From: an uncultured Gemmatimonadota bacterium
GTDB taxonomy: Bacteria; Gemmatimonadota; Gemmatimonadetes; Gemmatimonadales; Gemmatimonadaceae
Reading direction: 5' to 3'
DNA: 64,000 nt
Assembly (NCBI GenBank): GCA_902826615.1
Contig: CADEFN010000007.1
Span: 1 to 64,000, forward strand
Part shown: one piece after another, positions 31,892 to 41,027 of the stretch
How the letters are laid out: the number at the start of each line of letters is the position of its first letter
Numbering within the stretch: position 1 is the first letter of the stretch
Notes under the pieces: generated by a model
What the model saw: only the letters and a program-made list of their open reading frames with translations
Told to the model about the DNA's origin: nothing
The model's database searches: none
Made by a program: the position numbers and the translations under genes

Positions 31892-33055
31892 GTGATTGCG
31901 ATTCTCGATCCCTTCAGCGGGATCTCAGGCGACATGACCCTTGGGGCCCTGGTTGATCTGGGGCTCCCCGTGGCGTGGCTTGAAGCCCTTCCGTCCCGGC
32001 TTGGGCTTGAAGGGGTAGGCGTGGACGTTTTCCCGGTAGTGCGGGGGGCGCTCGCCGCCCGGAAGGTCGATTTCCGCATTCCCGAGCAGCCACACGGGCG
32101 GCACGTGGAAGAGATCCGCGAGATCGTCGCGGGTGCCGGGCTCCCGGCCTCCGTCGCGACCCAGTGCGACGCCGTGTTCACGGCCATTGCTGAGATTGAA
32201 GGGGAAGCGCATGGGGTCTCCCCGACCGAGGTCCACCTCCATGAGGTAGGTGCCGTTGACGCGATTCTCGACGTCGTCGGTGCCGTGTGGGGCCTTCAGC
32301 AGCTGGGAGTCACGCGGGTCTATTGCGGCCCTGTTTCGCTTGGCGACGGCTTCGTGCGGGCTTCGCATGGGGTGTTGCCCGTGCCTGCGCCAGCGACACT
32401 TCGACTGCTCGAGGGTCACCGCGTGCGTCCGGGGCCCGAGGGGACGGGTGAGCTGGTCACTCCGACAGGTGCGGCGCTTGTAAAGGTCCTCTCCGTGGGG
32501 CCCCCGCCGCGGTCGTACGTGCCCATTCGGACGGGTTTCGGCGCCGGGACACGTGACCTCGTGGGACGGCCCAATGTGCTTCGCATTGTGCTCGCGGAGG
32601 CGGAGTCTGGGACGGAGCGCGAGAGTCTCGTTATGCTCGCTTGTGATCTGGACGACATGACTCCTGAGGCGCTCTCGGCGGCTGCCGGGGTGTTGCTGGC
32701 GGCCGGGGCCCTCGACGTGGTGACCATTCCCATCCAGATGAAGAAGGGAAGGGCGGCTGCCCGGCTGGAAGTCCTGGCGTCCATGGGCGATGTTTCCCGT
32801 CTCGAAGAACTGCTTTTTCTGCACACCAGTACCCTTGGGGTGCGGCAGTGGGATGTTGGGCGGCGTGCGTTGCCCCGGCGAGAGCAGAAGGTGCAGGTGC
32901 TCGGGCACACGGTGCGAGTGAAGATCGCGACACTGCCTAACGGGAGTTCGCGAGCGAAGGCGGAGTTTGACGACGTGGTTGCGGTTGCGCAGGCGAGTGG
33001 GCGAAGCGTGACGGACATCTCGGCGTTGGCCATCGCAGAACTGGAACGGACGTAG
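31892..33055 (+). CDS. larC: Nickel-insertion protein LarC (nickel-pincer cofactor synthesis)
   Basis: 387 residues from GTG 31892. LarC inserts nickel into the pyridinium thiocarboxylate cofactor of lactate racemase and related enzymes. Family marks: ILDPFSGISGDMTLGALVDLG at the start, VHLHEVGAVDAILDVVGA, TPTGAALVK, and the C-terminal CDLDDMTPE. In Lactobacillus the gene is split and joined by a frameshift; here it is one continuous frame. larB, larE and larA are not in the window, so which enzyme uses the cofactor is unknown. Confidence 0.9.
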   Translation: MIAILDPFSGISGDMTLGALVDLGLPVAWLEALPSRLGLEGVGVDVFPVVRGALAARKVDFRIPEQPHGRHVEEIREIVAGAGLPASVATQCDAVFTAIAEIEGEAHGVSPTEVHLHEVGAVDAILDVVGAVWGLQQLGVTRVYCGPVSLGDGFVRASHGVLPVPAPATLRLLEGHRVRPGPEGTGELVTPTGAALVKVLSVGPPPRSYVPIRTGFGAGTRDLVGRPNVLRIVLAEAESGTERESLVMLACDLDDMTPEALSAAAGVLLAAGALDVVTIPIQMKKGRAAARLEVLASMGDVSRLEELLFLHTSTLGVRQWDVGRRALPRREQKVQVLGHTVRVKIATLPNGSSRAKAEFDDVVAVAQASGRSVTDISALAIAELERT

Positions 33056-33122
33056 GCGACGCGTGTAGCATTTCCTTCTGGCGCGGACTTCCGCGCGATA
33101 CCCTGTACGGAGACTCGAACGC

Positions 33123-34736
33123 ATGAACTGGAAGCGACTTTCGCTCACGCTCGCTGTGACGGCCGCTGCCCTACCCGCACGCCTTCTCGGACAAGCGGCG
33201 TGTAACGTCGACCTGGGCAAACCGGGTCAGGTCAAGGACGCCAATAGCGCGCTCGCCAAAGCGGCGCTGTTTGCCGGCAAGCCCGAGCAGATCACCGCGG
33301 CAGTCAAGGAAGCCTTTACCAAGATGTCGAAGGAAGAGGCCAAGGTGATTGCGGCCAATCCCGCAGGCCGTGCCCTGGTTCTCGGGAACGCGTTCGTGGA
33401 ACTCGCCTCGTTGCCAAACGGTACGGCGCCTGTCTCGCGAACGAGCCTGGGTCTCACGGGTGATGGCAACATCGATCCCGTCGCAGCGGCGGATTCGATG
33501 TACGACATCGTGGACGCGGCCGGCCCGAACTGCAAAGACCAAACCGAAGAAGGCCGCCGCAAGATTTACGCGGCGTTCATCAATGACGCGGTCAACCAGT
33601 ACAACGCCCAGCAGGTTGATTCGGCGCTCGCGCTGGCCCGGCGCGGCATCGCCATTTATGACGGCTACAAGCTCGCGTATATCGCCTACAACATTCAGGG
33701 GAACGCACTGCAGTCGAAGGACGACCTGAATGGAGCCGTGGCGTCGTTCATGAGAATGACCGACCTCATGAAGGGCGACACCGCGCTGGTCGAAGATCGC
33801 AAGAACACCATTTCAAACATCACGCAGGTGATGCTGGCGCACGCCGAGAACCTCGAGGGTGACGCCAAGAAGGCGAAAATCGCTGAGGCGATGGCGCACC
33901 TCCAAAAGGTGCTGGAGGAGTTCCCGGGTGATGCCAAGGCCGAAGGCGCCATGGCCCGTGCTCAGATCATGAGCGGCGATGAGGGGGCGGCAGCTCGCGT
34001 CTTTGGCGCCATGGCTGCCAGTCCGGAGAAGTACAGCGAAGGCCAGCTGATGGACGCTGCCGTCAACGCGGCTCGCGCCGAAAAGACCAAGGAAGCGGCC
34101 GCGCTGTTCGAAGCCGGGCTCAAGAAAAACCCCTACTCGAGAGACGGTCTCTTCAACGCTGCGCTTACCATCCAGAAGATGGAGCAATGGAACGCGTCCG
34201 AAGGGCACATCCGGAAGCTGATCGAGGTCGATCCTGAGAACCCTGAGGCGTACCAGGTGATGGCGCTCAATTACCAGGGCGCCGCCAAGGTGAGCAAGCA
34301 TCTCGTCGATTCACTGCGCAAAGTGGCCCTCGACGCGGCGAATGACAAAAAGACAACCACCGCCCAGAAGAACACCATTGCTGCCAGGGTCAAGGCCGAA
34401 CTCGACCCGGCTGAGGCAACGTTCAAGCAGCTGAACGACTCACTGCTCAAGTACTTCAACCGCTACCAGAACTCCAAGGCGAAGGTCGCCTTCAATCTCT
34501 GGAGCCACGATGGAACGAAGCATGTCCTCGGCGGCACCGTCGAGAACATTTCGGATGCGGCTGCCGACTGGACAATGAAGTTCGACTTCCTCGACGCCAC
34601 CGGCAAAGTGGTGGCTTCCAAGGAGACCAGTGTTGCGGGCCTCGCTTCGAAGAGCTCCAAGGCTTTCCGGGTCGAGGTAGAAGGTGAAGGTGTCGTCGCC
34701 TTCAAGTACGCGCCCTTCTCAGGAACTCCCTGGTAG
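33123..34736 (+). CDS. Exported TPR-repeat protein of unknown function
   Basis: 537 residues, signal peptide with likely cleavage after ARLLGQA. Several TPR-like helical pairs occur at ~150-400 (for example NAALTIQKMEQWNASEGHIRKLIEVDPENPEAYQVMALNYQG). The last ~100 residues form a beta-sandwich-like domain (FNLWSHDGTKHVLGGTVENISD...) resembling FxLYD domains. Probably periplasmic and a binding or scaffold protein. I do not recognise a named family. A clear terminator follows. Confidence 0.7.
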   Translation: MNWKRLSLTLAVTAAALPARLLGQAACNVDLGKPGQVKDANSALAKAALFAGKPEQITAAVKEAFTKMSKEEAKVIAANPAGRALVLGNAFVELASLPNGTAPVSRTSLGLTGDGNIDPVAAADSMYDIVDAAGPNCKDQTEEGRRKIYAAFINDAVNQYNAQQVDSALALARRGIAIYDGYKLAYIAYNIQGNALQSKDDLNGAVASFMRMTDLMKGDTALVEDRKNTISNITQVMLAHAENLEGDAKKAKIAEAMAHLQKVLEEFPGDAKAEGAMARAQIMSGDEGAAARVFGAMAASPEKYSEGQLMDAAVNAARAEKTKEAAALFEAGLKKNPYSRDGLFNAALTIQKMEQWNASEGHIRKLIEVDPENPEAYQVMALNYQGAAKVSKHLVDSLRKVALDAANDKKTTTAQKNTIAARVKAELDPAEATFKQLNDSLLKYFNRYQNSKAKVAFNLWSHDGTKHVLGGTVENISDAAADWTMKFDFLDATGKVVASKETSVAGLASKSSKAFRVEVEGEGVVAFKYAPFSGTPW

Positions 34737-34757
34737 GTCCTCGCGCCTTGCATCATC

Positions 34758-34794
34758 GAAACGGGCCGGCCTCGCGCTGGCCCGTTTTGCTTTT
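34758..34794 (+). terminator. Intrinsic terminator after the TPR gene
   Basis: AAACGGGCCGG and CTGGCCCGTTT (about 34758-34785) form a stem with one mismatch around a CCTCGCG loop, followed by TTTGCTTTT. Confidence 0.8.
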
Positions 34795-34855
34795 CCCGCC
34801 AGGTGCGGGCTTCTGAACTCGCGTTCGGTGAGGAGCCTGAAGTCCATGCGCTGCA

Positions 34856-34884
34856 TTGATATCGGCCACTGGAGTTGCTACGTT
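34856..34884 (+). promoter_or_regulatory. Sigma-70-type promoter for the DUF512-der-plsY-gpsA-merR operon
   Basis: TTGATA (34856-34861), a 17-bp spacer and TACGTT (34879-34884). It lies after the terminator and ~58 bp before ATG 34942. The transcript leader would carry a small perfect hairpin, GAGCCCG/CGGGCTC at 34899-34916. Prediction from sequence only. Confidence 0.45.
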
Positions 34885-34941
34885 CCTTGAGCCTTGCCGA
34901 GCCCGGAGTCGGGCTCAAGAGCGATCTCAGGAATTCCAGAT

Positions 34942-36234
34942 ATGGTTCGCGTTACCCGGGTTCTTCCGGGAAGCATTGCTCATGAACTCGACTGGCTGCC
35001 GGGAACCGAGATTCTTCGGGTCAACGGACGCGAGATCGATGATTTCCTTGACTGGGAGTTCCAGACGGCTGTCGACGACCTCGAGATCGAGGTCAAGACG
35101 CCCTCTGGGGAGTCTGTGGTGTTCGAGATTGAGCGGCCCGAGGGTGAGCCACTTGGGGTTGAACTCGAGCCGCCGACAGTAAGGCGATGTGCCAATCGGT
35201 GCGAGTTCTGTTTCATCGAAGGACTCCCCAAAGGCATGCGGAAGCCCCTCTACGTGCGCGACGACGATTATCGCCTGTCATTCGCTTACGGCAACTTCGC
35301 GACCCTTTCGAATCTCAAGGATCGCGACTTCGCGCGGATCCTGGAGTACCGCCTCTCGCCGCTCTACGTCTCGGTGCACGCGACCCCCTGGGAGGCGCGA
35401 AAAAAGCTCCTGAACAATCCGCGGGTCCCGAACATCATGGAACAGCTGGGCCGCCTTACCGAAGGTGGCATCGAGTTTCATGGGCAGATGGTGATTGTGC
35501 CGGGGCTCAACGATGGCGATGTGCTCGAGGCCTCGCTGGCCGATCTCTGGTCGTTTGAGGAACGCTGCTTGTCTGTGGCGATCGTTCCGGTGGGCCTCAC
35601 GCAGTTCTCGCATCTCTACACGGGCAAGTCCATGGACCGGGAGAATGCTTCGGGACTGCTTTCGGTCGTGGAGCGATGGGCAGAGCGCGGGTTGGGAGAG
35701 CGTGGGCACCGCTGGGTGTACGGTTCCGATGAGCTGTATCTCCTGGCGGGTCGCGACCTCCCGGGGCCTGAGTTCTACGGGGACTTCCCCCAGATCGAAA
35801 ACGGCGTCGGTGCCGTGACGTCGCTGCGGCAGCGGATACGCGACGGAGTGGGGGAACTGCCTCGCCTCGATGGAAAGCGGATTGGTGTGGTCACGGGGCT
35901 GGCCATGGAGGCACTCATGCCGGAACTCCTCGAGGAGCTCACCCGATCGACGGGCGCTCGGTTCGAGCTTCTTCCGGTTGAAAACTCGTTGTTCGGAGCC
36001 ACCACGACCACGGCTGGTCTCCTTGTAGGTGAAGACATCCGGCGCGCACTCGGTGGCCGGCGGGATCTCGATCTGGCGCTGATCCCGGCCGAATCCATCA
36101 ACGAGGATGGCGTCTTCCTCGACGACCTCCGTTTTGCGGAGCTCAGGGAAGAGTTCAGTATGCCCGTGTATCCCTCGTACGATTTCATCGATGTGTTGCA
36201 GCACGAAGGTTCGCTGGCATGGAGCGCCGCATGA
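34942..36234 (+). CDS. DUF512 protein: PDZ-like domain plus radical-SAM-like cysteine cluster
   Basis: 430 residues. The N-terminal ~70 residues form a PDZ-like fold (VTRVLPGSIAHELDWLPGTEILRVNGREI). A cysteine motif CxxxCxxC follows (RRCANRCEFCF, ~83-92), resembling a radical-SAM cluster site, then the DUF512 domain. I chose ATG 34942 with AGGA at 34928-34931. The family is widespread next to der (engA) and has been linked to radical SAM chemistry, but its substrate is unknown. The stop overlaps the der start. Confidence 0.82.
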   Translation: MVRVTRVLPGSIAHELDWLPGTEILRVNGREIDDFLDWEFQTAVDDLEIEVKTPSGESVVFEIERPEGEPLGVELEPPTVRRCANRCEFCFIEGLPKGMRKPLYVRDDDYRLSFAYGNFATLSNLKDRDFARILEYRLSPLYVSVHATPWEARKKLLNNPRVPNIMEQLGRLTEGGIEFHGQMVIVPGLNDGDVLEASLADLWSFEERCLSVAIVPVGLTQFSHLYTGKSMDRENASGLLSVVERWAERGLGERGHRWVYGSDELYLLAGRDLPGPEFYGDFPQIENGVGAVTSLRQRIRDGVGELPRLDGKRIGVVTGLAMEALMPELLEELTRSTGARFELLPVENSLFGATTTTAGLLVGEDIRRALGGRRDLDLALIPAESINEDGVFLDDLRFAELREEFSMPVYPSYDFIDVLQHEGSLAWSAA

Positions 36235-37538
36235 GCCTCCCCGTCGTCGCCCTCGTGGGCAGGCCTAACGTTGGCAAGAGTGCCTTGTTCAACCGCATCG
36301 TTGGGCATCACGCGGCCATCGTGAGCGATGAAGCCGGCACAACACGCGATCGACACTTTGCACGCGCCGAGTGGAACGGCTCGGCGTTCTGGCTGGTCGA
36401 CACCGGTGGGCTCACGGACGACAGCCGCGGCCTGATGGACGTTGAAATCCGCCGCCAGGTGGACGAAGCAATCGGCGAGGCGGATCTTCTGCTCTTCGTG
36501 GTCGACGCCAAAACCGGGCTGCATCCCGTTGATCACCGTATTGCCACAATGCTCCGCGAAGCAGGGAAGCCCTTCGTGGTGGTTGCCAACAAGGCCGACA
36601 ATCCCAAGTCGACCGATTACTTCGAGTTCTTCGAGCTGGGGGCAGGGGATCCCGTTCCCGTGTCGGCCATCAGCGGCAAGCAATCGGGCGATCTGCTGGA
36701 TGTGCTGGTGGAGCGGATTCCCGCCATGCCACCCGAAGACGAGGCCGCCCTTCGGATCGCAGTGATCGGGCGTCCCAACGTGGGCAAGTCGTCGTTTGTC
36801 AATCGGCTGCTTGGGGAGGATCGCCTGGTGGTCAGCGAGGTGGCCGGGACCACACGCGATGCCATCGACACGCCGATGAAGTACCATGGCCGCGACCTGA
36901 TTTTTGTCGACACCGCCGGATTGCGCCGTCAGTCGAAGGTGGACGATGGCGTGGAGTTCTACTCCGGGCTGCGTTCGCGAAGGGCCATTGAACGCGCGGA
37001 CATTTGCTGTCTTGTGATCGACGGGACCGAACAGTTGCAGGGGCAGGACCTCAAGATTGCCCATCTCGCGTGGGACGCCGGACGCGCGCTCGTCATCATC
37101 GTGAACAAGTGGGATCTGGTCGCCAAGGATGACAAGACGTCGGCGAAGTTCCAGAAGGAGGCCCGGGAGAAGGCGCCCTTCCTCAACTTCGTGCCGTTCC
37201 TGTACACATCGGCTAAAACGGGGCAGCGGGTGACCAAGGTCCTCGATGTGCTGCTCGAGGTGGAAGCCGAGCGCCAGAAACGCATCTCGACATCCAAGGT
37301 GAATGCGCGGCTCGAGGAACTGCTGCAGCGTCGGCAACCGCCTCAGGCGGCCGGGCGCGAGATTCGCCTGATGTACGCCACCCAGGTGGAAACAGCCCCG
37401 CCAACGATTGCCGTCTTCAGCAATCATCCCGATCTCGTCGAGGAGCACTATATCCGTTTTCTGCACAACGGATTCCGGGAGTCATGGGACTTCACCGGCA
37501 ACCCGCTCCGTGTTGTCATGCGACGGAAGGCGGGCTGA
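36231..37538 (+). CDS. der: GTPase Der (EngA), 50S ribosome assembly
   Basis: 435 residues with two GTPase domains in tandem and a C-terminal KH-like domain. G1 loops are GRPNVGKSALFN (domain 1) and GRPNVGKSSFVN (domain 2); DTGG and DTAG serve as G3; NKAD and NKWD as G4. Unlike Era in this window, both G4 motifs are canonical. ATG 36231 overlaps the DUF512 stop (ATGA). Confidence 0.96.
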   Translation: MSLPVVALVGRPNVGKSALFNRIVGHHAAIVSDEAGTTRDRHFARAEWNGSAFWLVDTGGLTDDSRGLMDVEIRRQVDEAIGEADLLLFVVDAKTGLHPVDHRIATMLREAGKPFVVVANKADNPKSTDYFEFFELGAGDPVPVSAISGKQSGDLLDVLVERIPAMPPEDEAALRIAVIGRPNVGKSSFVNRLLGEDRLVVSEVAGTTRDAIDTPMKYHGRDLIFVDTAGLRRQSKVDDGVEFYSGLRSRRAIERADICCLVIDGTEQLQGQDLKIAHLAWDAGRALVIIVNKWDLVAKDDKTSAKFQKEAREKAPFLNFVPFLYTSAKTGQRVTKVLDVLLEVEAERQKRISTSKVNARLEELLQRRQPPQAAGREIRLMYATQVETAPPTIAVFSNHPDLVEEHYIRFLHNGFRESWDFTGNPLRVVMRRKAG

Positions 37539-37541
37539 CGG

Positions 37542-38165
37542 ATGGGCGAGTCCGGACGCTGGCTGGGGCTCGTGGTGGCCTACCTGGTGGGCTCGACGCC
37601 GTTTGCGTTCATGGCGGGGAAGCTGCTCAAGGGGATTGACCTGCGGCAGCACGGATCGGGGAACCTCGGCGCGACCAATGTGCTCCGCACGTTAGGCGTG
37701 CCTGCCGCGGTGGTCGTGCTGTTGCTCGACGCGGCCAAGGGGGCGCTCCCGGTGTTGTTCTTCCGCGACTGGTTCGGGGGCGGGCCGGGACTCTGGTGGC
37801 CCGCGGCCTTCGGGCTCGCCGCGATTGCGGGGCATGTGCGGCCGTACTTCGGGCTCTTCAAGGGTGGGGGCAAAGGTGTTGCGACGGCATCAGGTGTGTT
37901 TGCTGCGCTGTCGCCCGCTGCCTATGCCGTCGCGGCGGGAGTATTTGCGCTTACCGTCTGGCGCTCGCGGTACGTGTCACTGGGCTCCATGCTGGCGGCC
38001 GGTGCACTGACGGTGGCGTCGGCGCTGCTGTATGGACCTGCCTCGCAGCGGACGCTGCTGTCCGCCGCCATTGCCGCGTTTGTTGTCTACACGCATCGTG
38101 CCAACATCGGCCGGTTGCGTCGTGGCGAGGAATCGCGGGTGGGACAGCCGGCGGGGAATCGCTGA
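37542..38165 (+). CDS. plsY: Acyl-phosphate:glycerol-3-phosphate acyltransferase PlsY
   Basis: 207 residues, about five membrane helices. Conserved loops are GSTPFAFMAGKLLKGIDLRQHGSGNLGATNVLRTLG and FKGGGKGVATASG. It starts phospholipid synthesis by making lysophosphatidate from the glycerol-3-phosphate supplied by GpsA, encoded next (TGATG junction). PlsX is not in the window. Confidence 0.94.
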   Translation: MGESGRWLGLVVAYLVGSTPFAFMAGKLLKGIDLRQHGSGNLGATNVLRTLGVPAAVVVLLLDAAKGALPVLFFRDWFGGGPGLWWPAAFGLAAIAGHVRPYFGLFKGGGKGVATASGVFAALSPAAYAVAAGVFALTVWRSRYVSLGSMLAAGALTVASALLYGPASQRTLLSAAIAAFVVYTHRANIGRLRRGEESRVGQPAGNR

Positions 38166-39160
38166 TGCGGGTCACGGTCGTGGGTGGCGGAGCCTGGGGT
38201 ACGGCGCTGGCCCATGCCCTCGCGTCTCGGCATCACACGGTGTGCCTCTGGGCGCGCGAACCCGATGTCGTCGAACACATCAGCACCACACACGCCAATC
38301 CGCGCTTTCTGCCGGGTGCCACGCTGCACCCCGATCTGCGCGCCACCGGGGACCTCACAGCGGCGGTCCAGGACGCGGCGTGTATCGTGTATGCCTCTCC
38401 CTCGTTTGTCCTGCGGCATGTCGTGCGTGAGTCCGCCACAGCCGTGCCACGCCACGCCATCATGGTGGTCGCGACCAAGGGAATCGAGCAGTCCAGTCTC
38501 GCCCTGATGACCGATGTGGTCCACGAAGAGGTGCCCGGCCGCGACGTGGTGGCGCTTTCGGGGCCAAGCTTTGCGTCCGAAGTGGCTCACGGTCAGCCGA
38601 CGGCACTGGTGGCGGCGTCCGAGTCGGACGCGGCACGCCGCGCGGTGCAGCAGGCCTTCAGTGGCGGCCCTGTGCGTGTCTATACAAACGACGATGTGCC
38701 GGGCGTGGAGTTGGGTGGGGCGCTCAAGAACGTGATGGCGGTGGCAACCGGCATCGCGGAAGGCGTAGGCCTCGGGCTCAATTCCCGCGCGGCGCTCATC
38801 ACCCGCGGACTCGCGGAAATGACACGCTTGGGAGTGGCGGTTGGCGCCCGTCCGGAGACCTTTGCCGGTCTCGCCGGCATGGGGGACCTGGTGCTCACCT
38901 GCACGGGATCATTGAGCCGAAATCGCGCGGTGGGAATTGCCGTTGGCGAGGGGCAGGAGTTGCAGGACGTGCTCGCCGGAAAGGAAAGCGTGGCGGAGGG
39001 CGTGGTAACCACACGAAGTGCACTGGCCCTGGCTGAGCGGCACGGCGTCGACATGCCGATCGCGCGCGCGGTCGCGCAGGTGCTGTTCGAGCGCGCCCCC
39101 GCACGCGAAGTGCTGGCCGCGTTGATGGGCCGGGAATTGCGACCGGAGCGTGACACGTGA
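38165..39160 (+). CDS. gpsA: Glycerol-3-phosphate dehydrogenase (NAD(P)+)
   Basis: 331 residues from ATG 38165. The Rossmann start VTVVGGGAWGTALAHALA, the segments VATKGIE and LSGPSFASEV, and the catalytic-lysine region ELGGALKNVMAVATGIAEG are all present. It makes sn-glycerol-3-phosphate for PlsY. An open upstream extension lies wholly within plsY and is not the start. Confidence 0.95.
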   Translation: MRVTVVGGGAWGTALAHALASRHHTVCLWAREPDVVEHISTTHANPRFLPGATLHPDLRATGDLTAAVQDAACIVYASPSFVLRHVVRESATAVPRHAIMVVATKGIEQSSLALMTDVVHEEVPGRDVVALSGPSFASEVAHGQPTALVAASESDAARRAVQQAFSGGPVRVYTNDDVPGVELGGALKNVMAVATGIAEGVGLGLNSRAALITRGLAEMTRLGVAVGARPETFAGLAGMGDLVLTCTGSLSRNRAVGIAVGEGQELQDVLAGKESVAEGVVTTRSALALAERHGVDMPIARAVAQVLFERAPAREVLAALMGRELRPERDT

Positions 39161-39546
39161 AAGGGGAACCTGTCCAGGAGTTTTTCTCGATCGGCGAGGT
39201 CTGCGAACTCACCGACCTGCGGCCTCACGTCCTGCGGTACTGGGAAAGCCAGTTTCGCTTTCTCAGTCCGGCCAAGAACCGGTCGGGGAACCGGGTCTAC
39301 CAGCGGCGTGAGGTCGAACTGATCCAGCTCGTGAAGCAGCTGCTGTACGGGGAGAAGTACACCATCGATGGTGCCCGGCAGAAGATCGACGAGTACCGCC
39401 GCAATGGCTCACTCAAGGTCGTGGCGCGCGAGGCACTCGGGGTCGAGGTGTTTGCCGAACTGGAACGGGAGCTCGACCATGTGTCGCGGGTGCTTGACGG
39501 GTCGGCGCCGGTGCCGGCACCCGAAAGCGAGTCCCCGGGCGCATAG
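39157..39546 (+). CDS. MerR-family transcriptional regulator
   Basis: 129 residues from GTG 39157, overlapping the gpsA stop. The N-terminal MerR winged helix (FFSIGEVCELTDLRPHVLRYWESQF, then NRSGNRVYQRREVELI) is followed by a short acidic tail with no sensor domain or metal-binding cysteines. Similar short MerR proteins lie near der/gpsA or ribosome-protein genes in other phyla. Its signal and targets are unknown. Confidence 0.82.
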   Translation: MKGEPVQEFFSIGEVCELTDLRPHVLRYWESQFRFLSPAKNRSGNRVYQRREVELIQLVKQLLYGEKYTIDGARQKIDEYRRNGSLKVVAREALGVEVFAELERELDHVSRVLDGSAPVPAPESESPGA

Positions 39547-39579
39547 CGGACGTGCCAGCCGCCCGTTATCGTTAGGTCC

Positions 39580-40341
39580 ATGCGATTGCTTTGTTCCAAC
39601 GACGACGGGATCCTGGCACACGGCCTCGACTGCCTGGTGCGCGCTGCCAGCCAGATTGGCGACGTCACCGTGGTGGCTCCCGACCGCGAGCAGAGTGCCA
39701 CCAGTCACTCCCTCACCCTGCATCATCCATTGCGCCCGGTACGTCGTGGCGACCGGCGCTTTCAGGTGGATGGCACCCCGACCGACTGCGTGATGCTCGC
39801 CATCGAGGTGCTCATGCCGGAGCGCCCGGACTTCGTCCTCAGCGGGGTGAATCACGGGCAGAACATGGGTGAAGACGTGCTCTATTCGGGCACGGTGGCG
39901 GCGGCCATGGAAGGGCTCGCGTTAGGTGTTCCGTCGATTGCCATTTCGTTCGCGGGTGGCGATCTGCGCGCCGACATTGCCCGTCTCGACGAACAGGTCG
40001 AAGTGCTGGTGCCGCTCCTCCGGCATCTGACTTCCCTGACAAACTTCCCTGAGCATACGTTGCTCAACGTGAACCTTCCGCCGTTGCGGGCAGACCAGGT
40101 GCGTGGGGTCCGGTTGACACGGCTGGGACGCCGGGTGTATTCCAATTCCATCTCGCCCATGCGCGATCCGTACGGGCGCCAGATCTACTGGATTGGCGGA
40201 GGGGAGTTTTCCTGGTCCGGAGCCGAAGACTCGGATTTTCAGGCGATTCATGATGGCTACATCTCGGTGACCCCGTTGCATCTCGACCTTACTCATCGCG
40301 ACATGCTCGATACCGCGGATCGCTGGTGGCGAGCTCCGTAG
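39580..40341 (+). CDS. surE: 5'/3'-nucleotidase SurE
   Basis: 253 residues. The start LLCSNDDGILAHGLDCL supplies the metal-binding DD. DREQSATSHSLTLHHPLR, SGVNHGQNMGEDVLYSGTVAAAMEG and the C-terminal ISVTPL region are family marks. It dephosphorylates nucleoside monophosphates. A CGTTAGG word lies 9 bp upstream of the start. It overlaps pcm by 16 bp; the surE-pcm pair is common and linked to stress survival. Confidence 0.93.
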   Translation: MRLLCSNDDGILAHGLDCLVRAASQIGDVTVVAPDREQSATSHSLTLHHPLRPVRRGDRRFQVDGTPTDCVMLAIEVLMPERPDFVLSGVNHGQNMGEDVLYSGTVAAAMEGLALGVPSIAISFAGGDLRADIARLDEQVEVLVPLLRHLTSLTNFPEHTLLNVNLPPLRADQVRGVRLTRLGRRVYSNSISPMRDPYGRQIYWIGGGEFSWSGAEDSDFQAIHDGYISVTPLHLDLTHRDMLDTADRWWRAP

Positions 40342-40976
40342 GCCCCGACCACCGCGCGCGACGGCGGCGGCTCATTGAGTACCTCCAGGCGAACGGCATC
40401 TCCGATCTCGCCGTACTTCGCGCCATCGAACTGACCCCTCGGCATCTGTTCATGCCGTCGGGATTCAGCGAACGTGCCTACGAAGACACGTCCGTGCCCA
40501 TCGGCAACAGGCAGACCATCTCACAGCCTTCGCAGCATGCGCGCTATCTCCAGCTGCTCGAACTCAAGGGCGAAGAGCGGGTGCTGGAGATCGGGACGGG
40601 TTCCGGGTATCAGACGGTCCTGCTGAGCCACCTCGTCGCGCAGGTGTTCAGCGTCGAGCGCGTCGCACCCCTGCTTGAACGCGCGCGCGTGATGATCAAG
40701 GAGTGTGGCGCACGCAACGTCACGACGCAGCTTGGAGATGGCACCATCGGCTGGCGCGAGTACGGGCCCTACGATGCGGTGCTCGTCAGCGCCGGCGGAC
40801 CGACAATCCCTGAACCCCTGCTGGAGCAGCTGAAGGAAGGGGGCCGAATGCTCATCCCGCTCGGCGATACAGGGGAGCAGACTTTGGTGATGTTGACCCG
40901 CCGTGGCAGCCGGTTCGAGCGGCGTGACATCGCTCCCGTGAAGTTCGTCCAGCTGAAGGGGACTCACGGCTGGTAG
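40326..40976 (+). CDS. pcm: Protein-L-isoaspartate O-methyltransferase
   Basis: 216 residues from GTG 40326, inside the end of surE. Repairs isoaspartyl residues in aged proteins. The segments TPRHLFMPSGFSERAYEDTSVPIGNRQTISQP and VLEIGTGSGYQTVLLSHL (SAM site) and VSAGGPTIPEPLLEQL are typical. Length and motifs are normal. Confidence 0.94.
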   Translation: MASSVGPDHRARRRRLIEYLQANGISDLAVLRAIELTPRHLFMPSGFSERAYEDTSVPIGNRQTISQPSQHARYLQLLELKGEERVLEIGTGSGYQTVLLSHLVAQVFSVERVAPLLERARVMIKECGARNVTTQLGDGTIGWREYGPYDAVLVSAGGPTIPEPLLEQLKEGGRMLIPLGDTGEQTLVMLTRRGSRFERRDIAPVKFVQLKGTHGW

Positions 40977-41027
40977 GCCTGCAGTAGGCGGCCGGTGCGG
41001 CCCCTCTCAGACCCCAGGAGAGGCACC

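Noticed and set aside
35775-37466. Long minus-strand open frame (563 codons) opposite der
   Set aside because: It mirrors der and part of the DUF512 gene, both with clear motifs. High GC makes such antisense frames common.
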